From contig RXJR01000004.1 of assembly GCA_003963305.1 (NCBI GenBank), forward strand, positions 122,562 through 186,561: a DNA stretch of 64,000 bases. The letters run 5' to 3'. The notes under the pieces are model-generated. The model did not search any database, had not been told where the DNA came from, and saw only the letters and a list, made by a program, of their open reading frames with translations. Made by a program: the position numbers and the translations under genes. Source of the stretch: Candidatus Melainabacteria bacterium. Lineage in GTDB: Bacteria; Cyanobacteriota; Vampirovibrionia; Obscuribacterales; Obscuribacteraceae. Positions within the stretch are counted from its first letter, which is position 1. The number at the start of each line of letters is the position of its first letter. This document shows, one piece after another, positions 17,437-25,406 of the stretch.

Positions 17437-18642
17437 TTATTCTCTTTCTGTTATTCCCTGCAAAACCTGTCTAGCTCTCGAATCACGTTTCCAAACGGCG
17501 CCGTCAAGAACATAGTGATGTGTACTGATCAAAATAAATGCAGAAAGAAAGAAGAAATTCGGCAAAAGACCAGGAATGAGGCGCGCCCGGTCAAGCATTA
17601 CTGGAATAGTATGAAAGCTCATATATCCAATCGCCATCGCCAATAACGACAGCACAATCAGCAGGCCGAACGGCTGAAGCTTTCTTTTGATTGATGCTAA
17701 GGAAGAATCAAAATTATTGATCTCGACTTGATAGGCATAAAAAAGATTTTGTGCACCATGCGCGACAGGCACCACCAGAAACTGAAAACCATAGGGTTGC
17801 ACAAACGGTTGCAGCCAGAACCATATAGAAAGAATTGGAATCGCAAATTGAAACGGTGGAACCTTTCGATTTACCAGCAAAATCTTCCATAGAACCAGCA
17901 CGGTGGTCAGCGCGAAAAACGCATAAGATGTAAGGTTTATAGCCGCAGGCAACTGGAGGGCATGAAAAGCAAAAGTTCGACTGTTCAACACAGAAAGGAA
18001 TGCGAAGCCAGAAAGTAGATTCATAGCCCAGAGGGAATACAAATTGATTCGCAGCAGCTTCCTCTGTCCCGTAGTTAACGCATAGCCGTGCTTTTCGCCT
18101 TCCGACAGGGCAACGCCGTAAGCCTGCAGGCAATAATGATGGCCGGACATGACGATCTGTAGAACCAGAAGACACGAGAACAGCAGCTGCCCAACGCCAT
18201 TGTAGAGTGACCAATTCAAATTAATGCCAATACTTCGGCAACTATTTTCAAAGGCCACCAGAACGGGCAAATTCGAAATCGGATAACCCCAACTGATTGC
18301 GCAGAGAAACAAAAGCCCTGACAGAACCAGCGGATAGGTAATCAGGCGCGCACTATGCCGTTTGATGAAATCAAAACCCTGCTGGTAAGCGAATCGGTAG
18401 GACCAGACAAAATGTGGATAACTCAGCAGTACGACAAAAAACAAAGTACTGCCGCTCAGTTCTTGCAGCATAGAACGAACATCGTCGCGCATCAGAACCT
18501 GGGGTTGGCGCACAAGAAAAAACAGAGCCATAACTACTAAACTGCCACCACCCAGCATCAAAAATGCAAAAGCGTTACGCAACGGACCTGCTACTCGAGT
18601 GAACTCGAGAGAAAGAGGTGCATTGTGTATGGAGCTTGTCAT
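17437..18642 (-). CDS. Polytopic membrane protein with intramembrane histidine motifs
   Basis: The ATG at 18642 is chosen because it lies one base after the stop of the upstream TPR gene, which suggests translational coupling; an in-frame extension to 18726 would overlap that gene by 83 bases. The 401-residue protein has about ten hydrophobic helices. Several carry histidines near their ends: SYPHFVWSYRFAYQQ, VMSGHHYCLQAYG, VPVAHGAQNLFYAYQ and STHHYVLDGAVWK. This spacing suggests a metal or haem site in the membrane. I do not recognise a named family. Its place inside the Tad-like island suggests an envelope or redox role tied to it, but this is inference. Confidence 0.8.
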   Translation of the reverse strand: MTSSIHNAPLSLEFTRVAGPLRNAFAFLMLGGGSLVVMALFFLVRQPQVLMRDDVRSMLQELSGSTLFFVVLLSYPHFVWSYRFAYQQGFDFIKRHSARLITYPLVLSGLLFLCAISWGYPISNLPVLVAFENSCRSIGINLNWSLYNGVGQLLFSCLLVLQIVMSGHHYCLQAYGVALSEGEKHGYALTTGQRKLLRINLYSLWAMNLLSGFAFLSVLNSRTFAFHALQLPAAINLTSYAFFALTTVLVLWKILLVNRKVPPFQFAIPILSIWFWLQPFVQPYGFQFLVVPVAHGAQNLFYAYQVEINNFDSSLASIKRKLQPFGLLIVLSLLAMAIGYMSFHTIPVMLDRARLIPGLLPNFFFLSAFILISTHHYVLDGAVWKRDSRARQVLQGITERE

Positions 18643-18643
18643 T

Positions 18644-19219
18644 TCACTTGTTGGTTTCCATAGCCTGCTGCAGCTGCGATGCGTGTTCTCGCTTGTGCCG
18701 CGCAATATTTTCCGCACCTTTGGCAAGATTCTGCTTCATCTTCTCGATGTCTTTGATTTTGCTTTCGTAACGCTGGCGCTGGTATGCGTCACTGGCTAAT
18801 TTGCTGCCGTCGCTGCATAATTGAATTGCTTCATCGCATTTGCAAATTGCCAGCAAGGCATCGACTGCCTTGGTGCGGTAGAGATTATTTTGCGCATCTT
18901 GCAAAACAGCAGTCTTATACCACTCAGCAGCTTTGACCGGCTCACCGACCATCTGGCAAGCTTGTCCACGCATATAGAATTCCCAGGGACCCGGTGTGGC
19001 AACAGTGTTCAGTTGAGAGAGCGCTTCGCGCCCCTTGCCGGCTTGAAGCAAACTATAAATTGCACTGTGTCGCGGGTCGGCATCCGCTGGCGGGCTTTGA
19101 GCGCACACGTTCTGCATCGACGCCGTACAGGCGATTGTGAATGACATTAGGGCTGGAGCGATATGTTCGTATCTCAAGAGAATCACCTTAGTTAAATTGC
19201 GGCTCCGCTGCCCTCTCAA
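18644..19219 (-). CDS. Secreted TPR-like protein
   Basis: The frame opens at a TTG (19219); a GTG inside, at the VILLRYEH position, is an alternative start and would still give a signal peptide ending near NVCAQ. About 190 residues. TPR-like helical pairs are visible (IYSLLQAGKGREALSQLNT, FYMRGQACQMVGEPVKAAEW, RTKAVDALLAICKCDEAI), and a charged coiled coil closes the protein. It resembles the TadD-type TPR accessory proteins of Tad pili by position and size, but it is not a clear homologue. It follows the second TadE gene by 11 bases and is coupled to the membrane-protein gene. Confidence 0.7.
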   Translation of the reverse strand: MRGQRSRNLTKVILLRYEHIAPALMSFTIACTASMQNVCAQSPPADADPRHSAIYSLLQAGKGREALSQLNTVATPGPWEFYMRGQACQMVGEPVKAAEWYKTAVLQDAQNNLYRTKAVDALLAICKCDEAIQLCSDGSKLASDAYQRQRYESKIKDIEKMKQNLAKGAENIARHKREHASQLQQAMETNK

Positions 19220-19230
19220 CGCCCGACACG

Positions 19231-19692
19231 TTATGGCATAACGACCTTCGTCTTGATAATGGGGCTTGTATAAATCTGCGAAAACTTCATTTTGTTCGTC
19301 AAACTCGTACCAAAGAAAATCAAGGGAGCCGGTAGAGTCACATCAACACTCGTCGTCACTTGAACGAGAGGGCACTGCCCCGGAGGCGGTGCGCCGTTAA
19401 AATCGTTGTAGTTAAAATTTGTCAGTTGTATCTGGCTGATGAAGAATCCGTCCGTTTTGTGATTCTTGATAGATGCGAGAGCAAAATTTTGCGCCTTGGC
19501 GGCGTTTGGTTGCTGAGCGGCAGCACGAACTGCGTCACGACAAGCCTTATCATTTACAGCACAGGCAAACACCAGAATGCTGATGTTGATAGCGATTACC
19601 GCCAGAATCATGACCAGAAAAGAGCTGATTGCTACTTCTATGAAACTGAAGCCGGATGAATTCCTGTATTTGGATAGATGTAATTTTTTCAC
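19231..19692 (-). CDS. TadE-like pseudopilin
   Basis: The start is the GTG at 19692, which overlaps the stop of the preceding gene as GTGA and has AAGGA upstream; the longer frame to 19719 is less likely. The 153-residue protein begins with a basic stretch and then SSGFSFIEVAISSFLVMIL. The Glu lies five residues after the Gly, which matches the prepilin peptidase site of TadE/Flp proteins, and one hydrophobic helix follows. The remainder is a predicted periplasmic domain with four Cys overall. Second gene of the Tad-like island. Confidence 0.8.
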   Translation of the reverse strand: MKKLHLSKYRNSSGFSFIEVAISSFLVMILAVIAINISILVFACAVNDKACRDAVRAAAQQPNAAKAQNFALASIKNHKTDGFFISQIQLTNFNYNDFNGAPPPGQCPLVQVTTSVDVTLPAPLIFFGTSLTNKMKFSQIYTSPIIKTKVVMP

Positions 19693-20246
19693 TGATCTAA
19701 TCCTTGAGGTACTTCGCACGAATATTGAGCCCTGACAGTGACAGGGAACGGACTCGTCAAACCCGGAATGTTTCCAAACGAACTGACCGGCACAAGCGGT
19801 GCAATCAGACCGTTTAGCGCCACCTGAATTTCATAGATATTTTTGTCTGTGTCCGCAGCCGCAGCCAGTTTCTGCCTGTCCGGGTTGGTGATGCTTGTAC
19901 CTGCGCTCACATCTGTCTGAAGTATGTACACATGCACAGGGTTGACTATGGAGATTCCGTTGAACGAACTTGCAGCCATCCCTGCCACCTGATCAGCGGT
20001 GTTGACTGCAGAAGGTCCCTGCGAAGAGTTGTTCTCGAATGTCGGACACTTAGACGCCTGTTGTGCCGCTTGCCTGCAAGCATTCCAGAAAAATCCATAT
20101 CGAACTGTGATTATGGCAAGCATCAAGAGGGGAAAACAGATGCCGACGACGATGATCCATAACGCCAACGGCATCTCGGCCAGCGTCGTGCCGCGACGAC
20201 GGCGCGACAGGGAACATGGAGAGCTGAAGTGAAGGTGTGTGTGCAC
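19689..20246 (-). CDS. TadE-like pseudopilin, first gene of the Tad-like island
   Basis: GTG start at 20246 with GGAG about 8 bases upstream. It is 185 residues. RRRRGTTLAEMPLALWIIVV has the prepilin pattern: basic residues, Gly, then Glu at +5, then a long hydrophobic helix. The C-terminal domain contains VHVYILQTDVSAG and a YSCEV end. The gene overlaps the next one by four bases, so the two TadE-type proteins are probably made in fixed ratio. No TadA ATPase, TadB/C platform or RcpA secretin gene is found within the window. Confidence 0.8.
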   Translation of the reverse strand: MHTHLHFSSPCSLSRRRRGTTLAEMPLALWIIVVGICFPLLMLAIITVRYGFFWNACRQAAQQASKCPTFENNSSQGPSAVNTADQVAGMAASSFNGISIVNPVHVYILQTDVSAGTSITNPDRQKLAAAADTDKNIYEIQVALNGLIAPLVPVSSFGNIPGLTSPFPVTVRAQYSCEVPQGLDQ

Positions 20247-20369
20247 GGGGACTCCAAGCGCCGGAACGGTTTGGTCTACTCGCCATGATCTCGGGAGCAG
20301 CCACAGGGACGTATGGCTGGTAATGTACTATGTGCCACCGGGCGGCACTACCTAACCGTGGCGGGGGCA

Positions 20370-20490
20370 AATTAACGAACCTGAAGCGGTCCGAATTAAC
20401 GAACCTCACGCGAACCGATTTGACGAAACATCAAACAGTCCAAATCAACGAAACATCAGGCGGTCTAACCCACGAATCAGACCCCTGACC
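20370..20490. repeat. Five imperfect 24-25 bp direct repeats between the Tad-like island and dapB
   Basis: The core ACGAA recurs at 20375, 20399, 20423, 20448 and 20472, a pitch of 24, 24, 25 and 24 bases. The first two units (AATTAACGAACCT starts at 20370 and 20394) are nearly the same, as are units three and four (ACGAAACATCA). The last units lie in the dapB 3' end. On the minus strand the core reads TTCGT. The array sits about 125 bases upstream of the first Tad-like gene. There are no spacers, so it is not a CRISPR. It may be a regulator-binding array or duplicated dapB tail sequence. Confidence 0.75.
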
Positions 20491-21239
20491 TTCGAAATTT
20501 CCCGGAGCGCAAGCATCGTGCCGTCAACATAAGGCGCGGCGCTCGTGCCCGCGTCATGACGAACAGTGAGGCGTTCATCGGGCAATCCAAAAACAGTTTC
20601 GAAAGCCAACGTGTAGCCGGGCAAACGCAAACTGTGGACCGGAGTACCTTTAATCTGCGCACCGCGTGCGGTACTATCGCCGACTATATCTTTTATCTCA
20701 CGACCAAGTTTATTCTTCCGCACTTGTTCCATAGTTTCGGCCAGTTCGCGCGTGGTGCCACTGGGCGCGTCCATCTTCGAAGCGCCTGCGTAATCGATGA
20801 TTTCCCAACTGGGCAAATACTGAGCAGCAATCAATGAAAAATGTTTTGCCAGCGCGGCCGTGATACTGAAATTGCCGCAAGCGATTACACCAACGCTCTG
20901 TTCTCTGGCGAGTTTCTCCAGCTCTTTGAAATCATCTGCACTGAGACCGGAGCTGCCGACAACAGCAGCGACGCCCTTGCCGACGGCGTAGAATGTATGG
21001 TCCTTAACTGACGCCGCACTGGTGTAATCTACAAACACATCTACTTGAACACGCAGAGCATCTTCGACAGTCTGAGAAATTTCGACATCGCTATCTATCT
21101 GAAATTCCCTGACACTCTTGCCGGCGGCGCTGCGACTTACTGCAGAAACCAGCTCCATGTCATCGGCTGCTGCCACCGCTTGTGCAACCGCTCTGCCAGT
21201 CCAACCGGTCACTCCTGCAATACATACCTTCAGCGTCAT
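20445..21239 (-). CDS. dapB: 4-hydroxy-tetrahydrodipicolinate reductase (DapB family)
   Basis: A 264-residue protein; GGAG lies 5 bases before the ATG. DapB reduces the lysine/diaminopimelate intermediate with NAD(P)H. The N-terminal Rossmann motif is VCIAGVTGWTGRAVA, and VDVFVDYTSAASV, VGSSGLSADDF and ACGNFSITAAL follow. The C-terminal domain has SKMDAPSGTTRELAE. In E. coli DapB the segment before this holds the His-His pair with the catalytic acid; here it reads IIDYAGASK, with only the Lys kept. I recall a DapB subfamily with DYA(S/G)A.K in other phyla, so this is probably a natural variant and not damage. Specificity is therefore less sure than the family. Confidence 0.85.
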   Translation of the reverse strand: MTLKVCIAGVTGWTGRAVAQAVAAADDMELVSAVSRSAAGKSVREFQIDSDVEISQTVEDALRVQVDVFVDYTSAASVKDHTFYAVGKGVAAVVGSSGLSADDFKELEKLAREQSVGVIACGNFSITAALAKHFSLIAAQYLPSWEIIDYAGASKMDAPSGTTRELAETMEQVRKNKLGREIKDIVGDSTARGAQIKGTPVHSLRLPGYTLAFETVFGLPDERLTVRHDAGTSAAPYVDGTMLALREISKVRGLIRGLDRLMFR

Positions 21240-21367
21240 GATTACTCCACTTGTAATTGAACCGGCCCGAGAATATCAAAGTATTATAAGAGTTCACTGA
21301 AAACATGCCGAGAAAGCTCTGCTTTGTTAAGCTGTGAGCACACCTTTTAAACAGCCAAATTGACAAC

Positions 21368-22201
21368 GTGCATCACAAAATAAAGACGTCACTTTTGATT
21401 CTATTCTGCCTCGCTCCGCTTGCCACTGGGGTGCAAGCAACAGACCGTTTGCAGGCGGGCGTACAGAAGTTTGAATCGAGCATCGAGAATATGCCTCTGG
21501 CGGAAATTCAATCTTCCAGGTCGGTCAAACCACTTGACCCAAGTCTTCGCAGCGGCAAAACGTTCGACAAAGAAAGTGCGGAACGACTGCTGAAAGATGC
21601 GCACAACAGCTCGACATTCTGGTACCGCGTGCCGGCCTGGTGCGCAGGTCGCTGGGAATCGACGCAGGCAAAAACTAAATACATGAAAGACCATCGCTCA
21701 GGACAAACAGAAGAAACACCGGCTGTCTATCAATGTCTCGGACGTGAAACTATCGGTCACCAGTACGATCGACAGAAGAGCATTTGGAATTTTTGTCGTG
21801 AAAATGTCTGGACACATGGCAGGATGAAAGACTACGACACCAATAGTTTCCTGTTTTATTCGCATCCACTGCGAGTCACTCAAAACGAAGTAGTCGTAAT
21901 GGGAAGAATGGCAGTCTTCGAAGTCAATGCCAGAGGACGAATTATCAATTCCTACAAAACGGAAGTCATCGACACGATGACACCTGTAGATTTCGACGAT
22001 CTCCTTGACGAGCAAACAAAACTTGTTTTCAACGAAGAGGGCAAACCGGTTACTACCATCAAATCAGAAGTAATATGGAAGCGCACTCAAGACTTCAAGC
22101 CGATCTTCGAGTCTAAGGGTCTGGCTCTTAAACCGCTGTTCAACCAGTTTCTTCGCGAAAAGGGATTGAAAGATTTAACGGTTCTGGACGATCAAGAGTA
22201 A
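21368..22201 (+). CDS. Secreted protein with WxxPxWxAGxW motif
   Basis: GTG start at 21368, chosen because it gives a good signal peptide (KTSLLILFCLAPLATGVQA). About 277 residues. The mature protein has WYRVPAWCAGRWES near residue 80, then a region of alternating polar strands, and ends with VIWKRTQDFKPIFESKG and a PLFNQFLREKG helix. The same order occurs in the protein at 27113-28168 (WFPIPRWMAGQW near the middle, RIANFRPVAFKQG and SLNQYLRTHNM near the end), so the two are paralogues. Function is unknown. Divergent from dapB. Confidence 0.75.
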   Translation: MHHKIKTSLLILFCLAPLATGVQATDRLQAGVQKFESSIENMPLAEIQSSRSVKPLDPSLRSGKTFDKESAERLLKDAHNSSTFWYRVPAWCAGRWESTQAKTKYMKDHRSGQTEETPAVYQCLGRETIGHQYDRQKSIWNFCRENVWTHGRMKDYDTNSFLFYSHPLRVTQNEVVVMGRMAVFEVNARGRIINSYKTEVIDTMTPVDFDDLLDEQTKLVFNEEGKPVTTIKSEVIWKRTQDFKPIFESKGLALKPLFNQFLREKGLKDLTVLDDQE

Positions 22202-22227
22202 AGCCTGACTGCATTTGCTGAATTTAT

Positions 22228-23562
22228 TCAGCGGTGTTTGACGCGCGGCATTATTACAGCGAGAATCGCTCCACACAGCAACGAACCAGCCATAAACAAG
22301 AGCGACCCGGCAAATCCAGACGAATGTTCCTTGACGGCGCCAACTATGTACGGACCGACGAAACCGCCAAGGTTACCAACTGAATTAATCAATCCTATGG
22401 CAGCGGGTGCTGCCGAACCGGCAAAAACTGCAGTCGGCAAAGCCCAGAATGGACCAACTGTACCCCAGATTCCAAAAGCAGTCAGGCACAGACCGGCCAT
22501 GGCGACGAAAGAATTTTGCACCACCGATGCCACCACCAGTCCGACCACAGCTATCAGGGCAGCACCTGCTAAATGAAAGCGTCGTTCACCTGTTCGATCA
22601 GAATTTCCAGCAATAAAAATCATTCCAAGAGCCTGGAACGCAGCCGGAATAGCCGAGATAAGCGCTGTCTGAGCAGCATCTCCATGTGAAATAGATCCTA
22701 CGATCTGAGGCAACCAGAGCTGAAAACCATACATACCGAGCGTCAGTGAAAAATAGAGCAGGGCGAAAATCCAGGCTCTTAAATTGAGCAATGTCGCAAT
22801 CAAACCAGCCCCCTGTGTAGAAGCAGAGCTGGACTCATTTTTTGAACCGTCTGGACCATCTGAATCACCCTTCGTTTGATGATTTCCGTTATCTGCCTGG
22901 AGATTGCTCGCTAACAACTTTCTCTCATCGTCAGAGAGCCACCTTGCGTCTTCCGGTCCGTCGGGCAAGTAAAACAAGACAATAAGCCCGAGAAGAACCG
23001 CCGGGCTACCGGTGATTATGAAAAGCCATTTCCATGGTGGCAACTGCAACAATGGTGGCATGGCCAAAATTTTGGCTGAGATCAATCCGCCAAGAATGCC
23101 GGCCGCAGGAATGGCGCTCATGAACTTGGCTACAGCCATTCCGTGTTCACGCTTGCGATACCATTTTGTCAAATAGAAAATCATGCCGGGGAAAAAACCA
23201 GCTTCGGCAGCTCCCAGGAGCACGCGCATGGCAAAAAACACGGGAGCATTGGGCACGAATGCCATAAACACAGAAATCAATCCCCAGACAACCATGATCG
23301 AAGAGATCCATTTGCGCGCCCCGATCTTCTGCATGGCTATATTGCTTGGCACGCCAAAAAGACAGTAGCCAAAGAAGAAGATTCCTGCTCCGTAGCCGAA
23401 TGTTTCCGCATCGAAGTGCAAATCTGCGCACATCGGCGCACCGGCAAAACTGAGATTGATTCTGTCCAGATAAGAGATGATATAGAGCACGAACATGAAC
23501 GGCAGCAAACGCAAAGTTACTTTGCGCAGCAACTTCTTGTAAGCGTCTTCAGCTTGCTCCAT
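22228..23562 (-). CDS. MFS transporter, anion:cation symporter type
   Basis: A 444-residue membrane protein with about twelve helices. FVLYIISYLDRINLSFAG near the N-terminus, GYGAGIFFFGYCLFGVPSN, RVLLGAAEAGFFPGMIFYLT and KWYRKREHGMAVA are typical of the ACS family (tartrate, phthalate and hexuronate transporters). A long polar loop of about 40 residues lies between the two six-helix halves. It starts 6 bases after the DUF2092-TlpA gene, so the two may be co-transcribed. The substrate is probably a carboxylate; it cannot be named from sequence. Confidence 0.88.
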   Translation of the reverse strand: MEQAEDAYKKLLRKVTLRLLPFMFVLYIISYLDRINLSFAGAPMCADLHFDAETFGYGAGIFFFGYCLFGVPSNIAMQKIGARKWISSIMVVWGLISVFMAFVPNAPVFFAMRVLLGAAEAGFFPGMIFYLTKWYRKREHGMAVAKFMSAIPAAGILGGLISAKILAMPPLLQLPPWKWLFIITGSPAVLLGLIVLFYLPDGPEDARWLSDDERKLLASNLQADNGNHQTKGDSDGPDGSKNESSSASTQGAGLIATLLNLRAWIFALLYFSLTLGMYGFQLWLPQIVGSISHGDAAQTALISAIPAAFQALGMIFIAGNSDRTGERRFHLAGAALIAVVGLVVASVVQNSFVAMAGLCLTAFGIWGTVGPFWALPTAVFAGSAAPAAIGLINSVGNLGGFVGPYIVGAVKEHSSGFAGSLLFMAGSLLCGAILAVIMPRVKHR

Positions 23563-23568
23563 TTTTTA

Positions 23569-25086
23569 CTAGTTCGAGCTCTTGCTCTTCACCAGCGCAT
23601 CAAGGTCGCTCGTAATGCGCCTTTCCATATCAGTGCTGTAGCCAACGTCGAGCACTTGAACGACGCCATTCTTATCGATAATCACCGTTTGTGGAATGCC
23701 GTTTACACCGTAAAGCTGTGAGATCTTCTTATCAGAATCCAGCCCGGCAACCATGTCTAAATTAGCCTTGGTCAAATACTGCTTGACCGTCTCCAGGCTC
23801 TCTCCGACATTGATCGGGTAGAAGACTACATGCTCATTTTTAAAACTCTTTGTCACCTTCAGCAACACCGGCAGGCTCTCCCGACATGGAGGGCACCACG
23901 ACGCCCAGAAATCGATCACAACAACGTCTTTGTTCTTGTGTTTGCTCAAATCGAATTCTTTGCCATCGGTCAACGGCACTTTAAAAGTCGGTGCGTCTTT
24001 TCCAACCATCGGCGACTTTTCAGGTTTTTCCGGCTTCTCCTCAGCGGTGTCTGGGGCGAACGACCTGGTCTCTGTCGATTCCGGCGGTGGCTCAAAATCG
24101 AAAGCTGTCTTCTTCAAGCTGGGGTTGGAAACCCAGTTTTTGTATCTGAAGGTGAGCGACATTTTCGTATTTTTCGGTATGACCCGTCCTAAACTTTTTG
24201 GTGTGGCACTGGCAAGGTCAGCGAAAAGATCGGGTGAAACCTTTACTATCCAGGGGTTCTTCCCGGCATCCACCCACAAGTCCCAGTTGAAATTAGCCTG
24301 TGTGAACCGCAGATGATGGCATGGGGTGCCATCAACATCTTCAGTACCTGCATACTCGACTTTTTTGACTCCAGCCATGATTGACTCATATGGGTCTTTG
24401 CCGACAACGGAGGGCAGCAATGAATACATTGCGTATGGTCCGTTCACATATCGGCTACTGGCGTCACCGAAAAGCTTTTCGAGATCGGATGGCGCAGGTT
24501 TGACATTGTATTTATTGAGAATTTGCGAGTAGAAATAGGCATCTTTGCCATCCGAATACATGCTGCCACCGGGCATGCCGGCGCGTAAGTTAATGGCAAT
24601 CAAGTTAGGTTGCTTGACGCTGACATCAACCACTGACAGCAGCTCAACTGATTTTTGATCTGAGGATGCGACCAACTTCTGGATCAAGCGAGTTTTCCAT
24701 GATTTCAAGCCAGAATACAAGTCAGAAAGATTGTGCAGAACCTCATCACTCTTCTGGTCAGCGATACCGGCAGTGGTGCTGGACGTCGACGAAGAAGTGC
24801 TCGATTCCTCCGATGTCGTCTTCTTAGAATGCTTGGACTTAGAAGACTTTTCCTGGCTCGATTTCTTCTGTGACCCATCTTTAGACGACTTTTTCTTTGT
24901 CGACTTGGCTTTGGTTGTAGATCCGGTCGAGTCACTAGTTGTCGAGTCATTAGTCGTCGCCTCAGTCGTCGCTGACGAATCTGCGCTGTTCTTCTTTGCA
25001 CAGACGTTAAGCGGCAGCAAAGCCGATACAAGGACGAAGGACAAACCAACAAACGTGCTGCGCGCAAAGAGCGTGTGTTTTTTCAT
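23569..25086 (-). CDS. Exported fusion of DUF2092 and TlpA-type thioredoxin
   Basis: The ATG at 25086 (MKKHTLFARS, signal peptide) is chosen; the frame runs on to 25251 but without such a start. About 505 residues. Order: signal peptide; Ser/Thr/Lys-rich linker of about 75 residues; DUF2092-like domain (SDLYSGLKSWKTRLIQKL, YSDGKDAYFYSQILNKYNV, YAGTEDVDGTPCHHLRF); Pro/Glu/Lys-rich spacer; thioredoxin domain with FWASWCPPCRESLP and the cis-Pro segment NGIPQTVIIDKNG. DUF2092 resembles LolA/LppX lipid-binding folds. The fusion suggests a periplasmic redox enzyme combined with a lipoprotein or lipid binder. It probably forms an operon with the MFS gene. Confidence 0.87.
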   Translation of the reverse strand: MKKHTLFARSTFVGLSFVLVSALLPLNVCAKKNSADSSATTEATTNDSTTSDSTGSTTKAKSTKKKSSKDGSQKKSSQEKSSKSKHSKKTTSEESSTSSSTSSTTAGIADQKSDEVLHNLSDLYSGLKSWKTRLIQKLVASSDQKSVELLSVVDVSVKQPNLIAINLRAGMPGGSMYSDGKDAYFYSQILNKYNVKPAPSDLEKLFGDASSRYVNGPYAMYSLLPSVVGKDPYESIMAGVKKVEYAGTEDVDGTPCHHLRFTQANFNWDLWVDAGKNPWIVKVSPDLFADLASATPKSLGRVIPKNTKMSLTFRYKNWVSNPSLKKTAFDFEPPPESTETRSFAPDTAEEKPEKPEKSPMVGKDAPTFKVPLTDGKEFDLSKHKNKDVVVIDFWASWCPPCRESLPVLLKVTKSFKNEHVVFYPINVGESLETVKQYLTKANLDMVAGLDSDKKISQLYGVNGIPQTVIIDKNGVVQVLDVGYSTDMERRITSDLDALVKSKSSN

Positions 25087-25406
25087 TAATAACTCTCTTA
25101 TATTCGACGGATTTCGATCTGAATCTGCAGACGATGCCTTTTCGATATCGATAAATGCTCGCGCCACAGCAAAATGCGAGTACCAGCAAAACTGGCACTC
25201 GCACATTATACGCGAATGTGGCGGCGGCATTTCACGGCGTCGCCCGGACACGTCCGGGGCTTGTCATGATTACGGATTGCTAACCGAAACCGGACCGAGA
25301 AAATTGTAATCAGCCTTTACCTAAGCTTATGAGCCAAGCGAGATGCCCGAAATATCGGTAAAATGATGAGCTGCAGTCTTTTCGCCAGGAATCAACAGGA
25401 AACTCC

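Noticed and set aside
20370-20490. Possible CRISPR array
   Set aside because: Repeats run head to tail with a 24-25 base pitch and no unique spacers; no cas genes in the window.
21240-21367. Lysine riboswitch upstream of dapB
   Set aside because: The gap is only 128 bases, is shared with a divergent gene, and shows no lysine-box pattern.
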